From contig NW_024468910.1 in the NCBI RefSeq assembly GCF_011745365.1, positions 3,562,068 through 3,626,067 of the forward strand: a stretch of DNA of 64,000 nucleotides. The letters are read 5' to 3'. This DNA comes from Cryphonectria parasitica EP155. Its lineage: Eukaryota; Ascomycota; Sordariomycetes; Diaporthales; Cryphonectriaceae. Within the stretch, counting starts at the first letter, position 1. Every line of letters starts with the position of its first letter. Shown one piece after another: positions 59,478-64,000 of this stretch. A model generated the notes under the pieces. It worked only from the letters and a program-made list of their open reading frames with translations, had not been told where the DNA came from and ran no database searches. A program made the translations under genes and the position numbers.

Positions 59478-60880
59478 TCACACCTCGTCCCTCACCGCCG
59501 ATAGAATATCCAGCACCTCGGCCTCAAGCACATCCTCAAGAAGCACAGCGGGCCGCCAGCCAAGCTCCCGCCTCGCCCGGTTGGCCCAGCACCGCGCCGT
59601 GGTTCTGTTAGCCCAGCTCGGCGCCCGAGGGCTGTCCGGCGACACCGACACGGGCGTGGCAGCCTCGACGGCGGCGCCGTTGGCATGGAGGACCGAGGCC
59701 ATCTTGGTGCAGAGGTCGAGCTTCTGGTGCTCGCCATTCTCAGCGCTGGAGGGGGAAAAAAAAAAGGGAGAGGGTGGATATATGTCAATCTTTACGATGA
59801 TGACAAGATAAAGAAAGCGAGGGCATGAGTACATACAAGTAGAACCTCTCGAACCCAGCGGGTTTTGCACCAGCAGCACCAAGGTTGTGCCTGATAGACC
59901 GTATGATCAAGTCCGAGACGTCCTGGGCCTGGACGTGTGCCCAGATGTTGGTGCCCTCGCCGGCGTAGGTGACGCGCCTGTTCCGCAGCGCCAGGCGGAC
60001 GAGGTTGGGGAACGGGGACGAGATGGTCTTGAGCGGGCCTGACCCGCGCCCGAAGATGACGCCTGGGCAGATGATGGATGCGGTGATCTCATCTGCCAGG
60101 TCGGCCCTGCTGACCCTGGGTCAAAGGTAGTCAGTAGGAAGAAGGAGAAGACAAAGACTCGTTGTCTACACAGTTTTATACAATAAGAAAGGAGGAGGAG
60201 GAGGAGGAGAGGGGGGGGGGGGGAAGGGACTCTGAGCAAGCATACTCGAGGTCAATCAGCCGGTGCAGCGCAGTGTCAGGTATAGACTTGATCTGCTCGA
60301 CGTCCAGGTCGTCATACTTGGGCACGTCCTCCAGCCTGCCCGTCGGTGCCGACTCGATCAGCTGCGTGCCCGAGATATGAACCAGAACGCCCTTCCTGCC
60401 CGTCCTCCTCGCCAGGCCTCGGTTGATGGCCCTGGTGAGATGGAGATCGTCTGAAGTGGCAGCGTTGATGGCGACGTCCACCTCTGCGCAGGCATCTTCT
60501 ATCTTGCCCAGCTCATCGTGAGAGACCTGAAAGAGAGTTTGTGTCTTGGGTTTAGCCAAGATGTATCAAAATTGTAATGAATCTCGAACCAAAAAAAAAA
60601 AAAAAACAAGACCTCACGTGTTGCCATTTCTTCCTGCCTAGAAACTCTATTTGTGAAAACGGGGAAAGCAAAAATAAAGAAGCATAAATCTTCATACTTC
60701 GGGAGACCAATAAACTGTTAAACTTACCACAAGCAACCTTGTCCGTCGCCCGCTCATACACGCCTCCCTCTCGGGCCGCACAACGCAGGTGACATCAAAG
60801 TCGCCAGCACGTTCGAGGTCTGTGAGGACCGTGCCGCCAAGGTAGCCCGTCGCACCCAGGAGGAGGACTTTGTATGCCAT
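59478..60880 (-). CDS. NAD(P)-binding SDR/NmrA-like protein, four exons (326 aa)
   Basis: Exons are 60880-60728, 60526-60246, 60115-59837 and 59745-59478; donors are GTAAGT, GTATGC and GTATGT, all acceptors are AG and the frame closes. The first strand begins VLLLGATGYLGG, a G-X2-G-X2-G dinucleotide-binding turn (G9, G12, G15). Later family-like segments are VLVHISGTQLIE, ASIICPGVIFGRGSGP and WAHVQAQDVSDLI, as in fungal extended SDR or NmrA-like proteins. I see no Tyr-X3-Lys pair where an extended SDR would have it, so it may sense or bind NAD(P) rather than catalyse, or use other residues. It is probably cytosolic. It follows the NRPS-like reductase in the same direction with a 623-base gap, so a shared pathway is conceivable but unproven. 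The second and fourth introns of the family were not checked against relatives. Confidence 0.8.
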
Positions 60881-61058
60881 GCTGGAAGGCGAAGTGAGTA
60901 GGGTGGTCGAGTTGCAGAGAGGGAGACGGAAGGGAGTGGGGATATCCGAGTATTGTCACTCTCGATTCTTCGCGAGCCTCTGAACAGGTTTTGTTGTTCT
61001 TCCCAAGTGCGCGGGGGGGGGGGGGGCTCAAATAATGGTTCGGATACCGAGGCTCTGG

Positions 61059-61089
<31 letters not shown>

Positions 61090-61503
61090 GCTTTCTTCTT
61101 AGCCTCTGGAGTCCTGCCACGCTGACCAATTCTTCTCTCCATGATTAGACATTTTTCACTATGACACTTGTGTGAATGTGTCTTGGATACCGAAATCTGT
61201 TGACATTGTTCTCATGGAGACGGAATACCATGTACACATGTTGGTGACTTGTCATCCTCCACTTTAGAGATCCAGGGGAAAAATGTGAAAATGTGTATAT
61301 CTTATATGGCCATTCGCTATGTCTAGGATGACTTCCACCTCAGAAAGAACTTCAAGGCAGCCGCTCTAGTAGGAGAGAGAGAGAATAATACCAATGTATT
61401 CACGTGTGCCATGCACTGCTGCATATCTGCAATCTAATGTCTCTAATCCTGCCCTTGTTTTGTTTTGGTCTTGTCTGCATATACCTCGTCTCTCATCCCG
61501 TCA
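60881..61503. other. 0.6 kb between co-directional genes (promoter of the SDR-like gene)
   Basis: It holds a G run (61011-61026) and a GA repeat (61059-61084). On the coding strand these read as a CT tract then a C run, about 130-200 bases before the start at 60880. Such tracts are common in fungal promoters. The right part is the 3' flank of the reductase gene. No additional gene is seen. Confidence 0.5.
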
Positions 61504-64000
61504 TTAGATCGGCTCATCCCTCGGCTCGATCAACACCTCATTGACAGCCACATGCTCCGGCCTCGTGACAGCATACACGATGGCCCCGGCGACGTCCTCG
61601 GCATCCAGCACCTTGGCCCCAGACGGCTCGCCATACTTCTTGACGGCTTCCTGGTCCGTCGACATGCTCAGCAGCTCCGTGGCGACATTGCCCGGCTGGA
61701 CGCTGGTGACCCTCAGCCCTGTGCCGGCGGTCTCGACACGCAGTGCCTGCAGCGTGCCCTCGACGAAGAACTTGGACGCAGAGTATATCCCCAGGCCGGG
61801 GAAGACCTTGCGTCCTGCGTCCGAGCTGATGGCGACAATGTGACCCTTGCCGCGGGCCAGCATCGACGGGACCGTGGACGAGAGGCTGTGGAGGAGGCCC
61901 TTGCAGTTCACGTCGACTGTGCGCTCCCACTCGTCGACATGAACGTTCTTCATGAGGGTGAAGTACATGACACCCGCACATGCTACCAGTATGTCGACGG
62001 GACCAAGCGCCTCCTCGGTGGTCCTGATGAGAGCCTCGACTTGACTTCGGTCTGTGACGTCCGTTGCCTGGGCCAGGACCTTCACGCCTGATGTTGAGGT
62101 GATCTTGGACTTGAGAGAGTCCAGAGCCTGCACCCGCCTTGCTGCGATGGCAACGTCTGCACCCTCTGCGGCCAATGCAGTAGCCACTGCGGCGCCGATA
62201 CCAGAAGACGCACCCGTGATGACGGCGACCTTGCCGGCTAGGGGTCCGCGGGGTTTGACTTGTGTGGCCATCTTGTCTGCCTTGCGAGGGGGACGGGGAA
62301 GCCAGCCGCGGGCGTAGAAGTGTCTCGTGTACGTCCGAAGTAGTTTGTCGTCGATCTTGGGCCGCTGGACGCCAAACACGTCTTCCAGGATAGGCCTGGT
62401 CTTGGAATCGTTCAGAACTGTGACCTCCCGGACGTAATCGGCGGTGGGCATGCCAGAGCGCAGGATGTCGACCGTGAAAGATCCCTCGCCCCAGCGCCCG
62501 GAGCCCCTCTTCTGCTTCCACAGCGCAGCCCACTTTTCAAAGGCAAGCTTCTCCGTGCCGAAGCCTAATTGGTCGAGATAGCTAAATACGTCATTGGCAC
62601 AGATAGGCGCGGGATCTCCCAGGTGGAAGATGCGCTGCGTCATGTCTTGGTGATCCGCCAGCGTCGTGATGGCCTTGCTTACGAAGTCTACAGGAGTCAT
62701 CTCCACGAGCCAGTCCTCAATGTCTGGAGCATACCCAATCTGCATAGACTCAACAATCATGGCTGTCAAGAGATCCCACGCATTGGTAGCGCCGGACTTG
62801 CTGTGGCCGCTGATGGTCCCTGGACGGTAGATTCGAGTGGGCAGACCTCTGCGGTTGGCTTCGATGACCAGCTGCTCTGCAACCCACTTGGTTTGGCTGT
62901 AGCCATCGTGCAAGCGCACTGGGACCTCGTCAACGTCGATGATAGTATCTTCCGACCAGCCCTCTCGGGAAGGCGGCAAGACACCATTGGTCGAGACGTG
63001 ATGAACAGGTGCTCCAGCGAGACAGGCCAGACGTAATATCTCGCGGGTGCCGCCCACATTCGGCGCACGCAATGCGGCATACGGGTACACGAGGTTTACA
63101 GTTGCCGCTGCGTGGATCACAACATCAATACGGGAAGCCAGTTCCTCAAACTGGTCAGGTGCCAGTCCCAAGCGTTTCCTGGACAGGTTGGCCGGGAGGA
63201 TCTCAACGCGGTCGATAATAGAGTCGTCCCACAGGCCTAACTCTGTGAGGTTCTTCCGCAGCCGTGCCATCCCGGCAGAGGTCTGGTCGTCGATAGGGTC
63301 ATTGAAACGCACGATACAGACAATGTCTGCCTCGGTGCTTTCGATGAGTGAGCTCAACAGGAAAGCACCCAGGAAGCCAGTCACGCCTGTCAACAGAACA
63401 GTCTTTGCCTGGCTGAGAGGGAGTGTTCTTGCATTCTTGGGCTGGATGTCAGCAGCCAGAACAGAATCAGCGCGCAAGACCGCGGGCAGATCAGCCTGAA
63501 CAGCTGCTGTGTGGCCGTCGCGAGCTGCGGTAACGGCCTCAACATGACCCTTAATGGTTGGGTCGCCGGCCAGGGATCCAAGGGGCACACGAAAACCGAA
63601 CGTTTTAGTCAGGCGGTTGGAGAGATCTGCGAGGGTGAGGGAGTGGCCACCAAGATCGAAGAAGCTGTGCTCCTTGGTGATAGCGCTCGGCGGTATGTTC
63701 AAGCAGGCAGCCCACAGCTCCGCGATCTGTTCGGCCCTGATCTTCGTGTTGGTTTCGGCTTTGGCCTTGACTTGTGGCGAAGGGGCGCCTGGCTCTGGGG
63801 GCGGCGGCAGGCTCTTAAGGTCCACCTTGCCAGATACTTCGTGTGTCGGAAGCACATCAAGCTCCACCCAAAGAGCCGGTATCATATAATGTGCCAGGTG
63901 CTCAGCAAGCGCTCGGCGGCCCTTGGGGCAGTAGCCGGCCTCGTCGATCGACACATGATCTCGGTCGTCATTTGCCTCCTTATCGTGCACAATATAGGCG
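61504..64000 (-). CDS. NRPS-like enzyme, A-T-R-SDR layout, C-terminal part (partial at window edge)
   Basis: Translation enters from the window edge and runs without a stop to TAA at 61504-61506, 831 residues. Numbering from the GTG codon at 63990: the end of an adenylation domain with the A10 motif (GKVDLKSLP, 54-62); a thiolation domain with LGGHSL, S117 being the phosphopantetheine site; a thioester-reductase domain with TGVTGFLG (201-208) and Y364-SQT-K368; then a classical SDR with TGASSGIG (592-599), serines near 722, and Y736-SAS-K740. Adenylation loads a carboxylic acid, R1 releases it as aldehyde with NAD(P)H, and R2 probably reduces it to alcohol. This A-T-R1-R2 order is that of fungal glycine-betaine reductase (ATRR), which makes choline. 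The substrate pocket lies outside the window, so that identity is only a candidate; related enzymes use other acids. Confidence 0.88.
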   Translation of the reverse strand, partial: AYIVHDKEANDDRDHVSIDEAGYCPKGRRALAEHLAHYMIPALWVELDVLPTHEVSGKVDLKSLPPPPEPGAPSPQVKAKAETNTKIRAEQIAELWAACLNIPPSAITKEHSFFDLGGHSLTLADLSNRLTKTFGFRVPLGSLAGDPTIKGHVEAVTAARDGHTAAVQADLPAVLRADSVLAADIQPKNARTLPLSQAKTVLLTGVTGFLGAFLLSSLIESTEADIVCIVRFNDPIDDQTSAGMARLRKNLTELGLWDDSIIDRVEILPANLSRKRLGLAPDQFEELASRIDVVIHAAATVNLVYPYAALRAPNVGGTREILRLACLAGAPVHHVSTNGVLPPSREGWSEDTIIDVDEVPVRLHDGYSQTKWVAEQLVIEANRRGLPTRIYRPGTISGHSKSGATNAWDLLTAMIVESMQIGYAPDIEDWLVEMTPVDFVSKAITTLADHQDMTQRIFHLGDPAPICANDVFSYLDQLGFGTEKLAFEKWAALWKQKRGSGRWGEGSFTVDILRSGMPTADYVREVTVLNDSKTRPILEDVFGVQRPKIDDKLLRTYTRHFYARGWLPRPPRKADKMATQVKPRGPLAGKVAVITGASSGIGAAVATALAAEGADVAIAARRVQALDSLKSKITSTSGVKVLAQATDVTDRSQVEALIRTTEEALGPVDILVACAGVMYFTLMKNVHVDEWERTVDVNCKGLLHSLSSTVPSMLARGKGHIVAISSDAGRKVFPGLGIYSASKFFVEGTLQALRVETAGTGLRVTSVQPGNVATELLSMSTDQEAVKKYGEPSGAKVLDAEDVAGAIVYAVTRPEHVAVNEVLIEPRDEPI

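Overview
The window is nuclear DNA of a filamentous ascomycete (Pezizomycotina, probably Sordariomycetes). The evidence is short introns (48-295 nt) with GTAAGT/GTATGT-type donors and CAG or TAG acceptors, CTAAC-like branch sites, pyrimidine-rich leaders, and fungal families: a variant Zn2Cys6 regulator, CRT10, a fungal seven-TM receptor and an A-T-R-SDR NRPS-like reductase. Everything was read by eye; no database search was run, so family calls rest on motifs and recalled family features.

Gene density is low: eight complete protein genes and two partial ones in 64 kb. On the + strand, left to right: the 3' end of an unidentified gene (1-261 or 1-367), a single-exon SWIM zinc-finger protein (5074-6768), an eight-exon Zn2Cys6 regulator (about 19981-23388) and a TauD/TfdA-type dioxygenase (28641-30103). 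On the - strand: a protein-kinase-like protein (8334-10154), CRT10 (36279-39516), a membrane-anchored GH5 glycosidase (41015-42331), a seven-TM receptor (44446-46299), an NAD(P)-binding SDR-like protein (59478-60880) and the C-terminal part of an adenylation-thiolation-reductase-SDR enzyme (61504 to beyond 64000).

Intergenic DNA falls into two textures. About 10.2-20 kb and 31-35 kb hold ordinary-composition sequence with few microsatellites and no recognisable genes. About 38-47 kb and 50-61 kb are full of simple repeats: long (GA)n, (CA)n, (GTA)n and homopolymers. Every long perfect GA tract lies with GA on the + strand.

Functionally the genes look like independent housekeeping, signalling and metabolic units. 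The exception is the right end, where the NRPS-like reductase and a co-directional NAD(P)-binding protein 0.6 kb downstream may form the edge of a small metabolic locus. The reductase has the A-T-R1-R2 layout known from fungal glycine-betaine reductase (ATRR), but its substrate-selecting A domain lies outside the window. No tRNA, rRNA, intact transposon, CRISPR array or virus-derived sequence was recognised.
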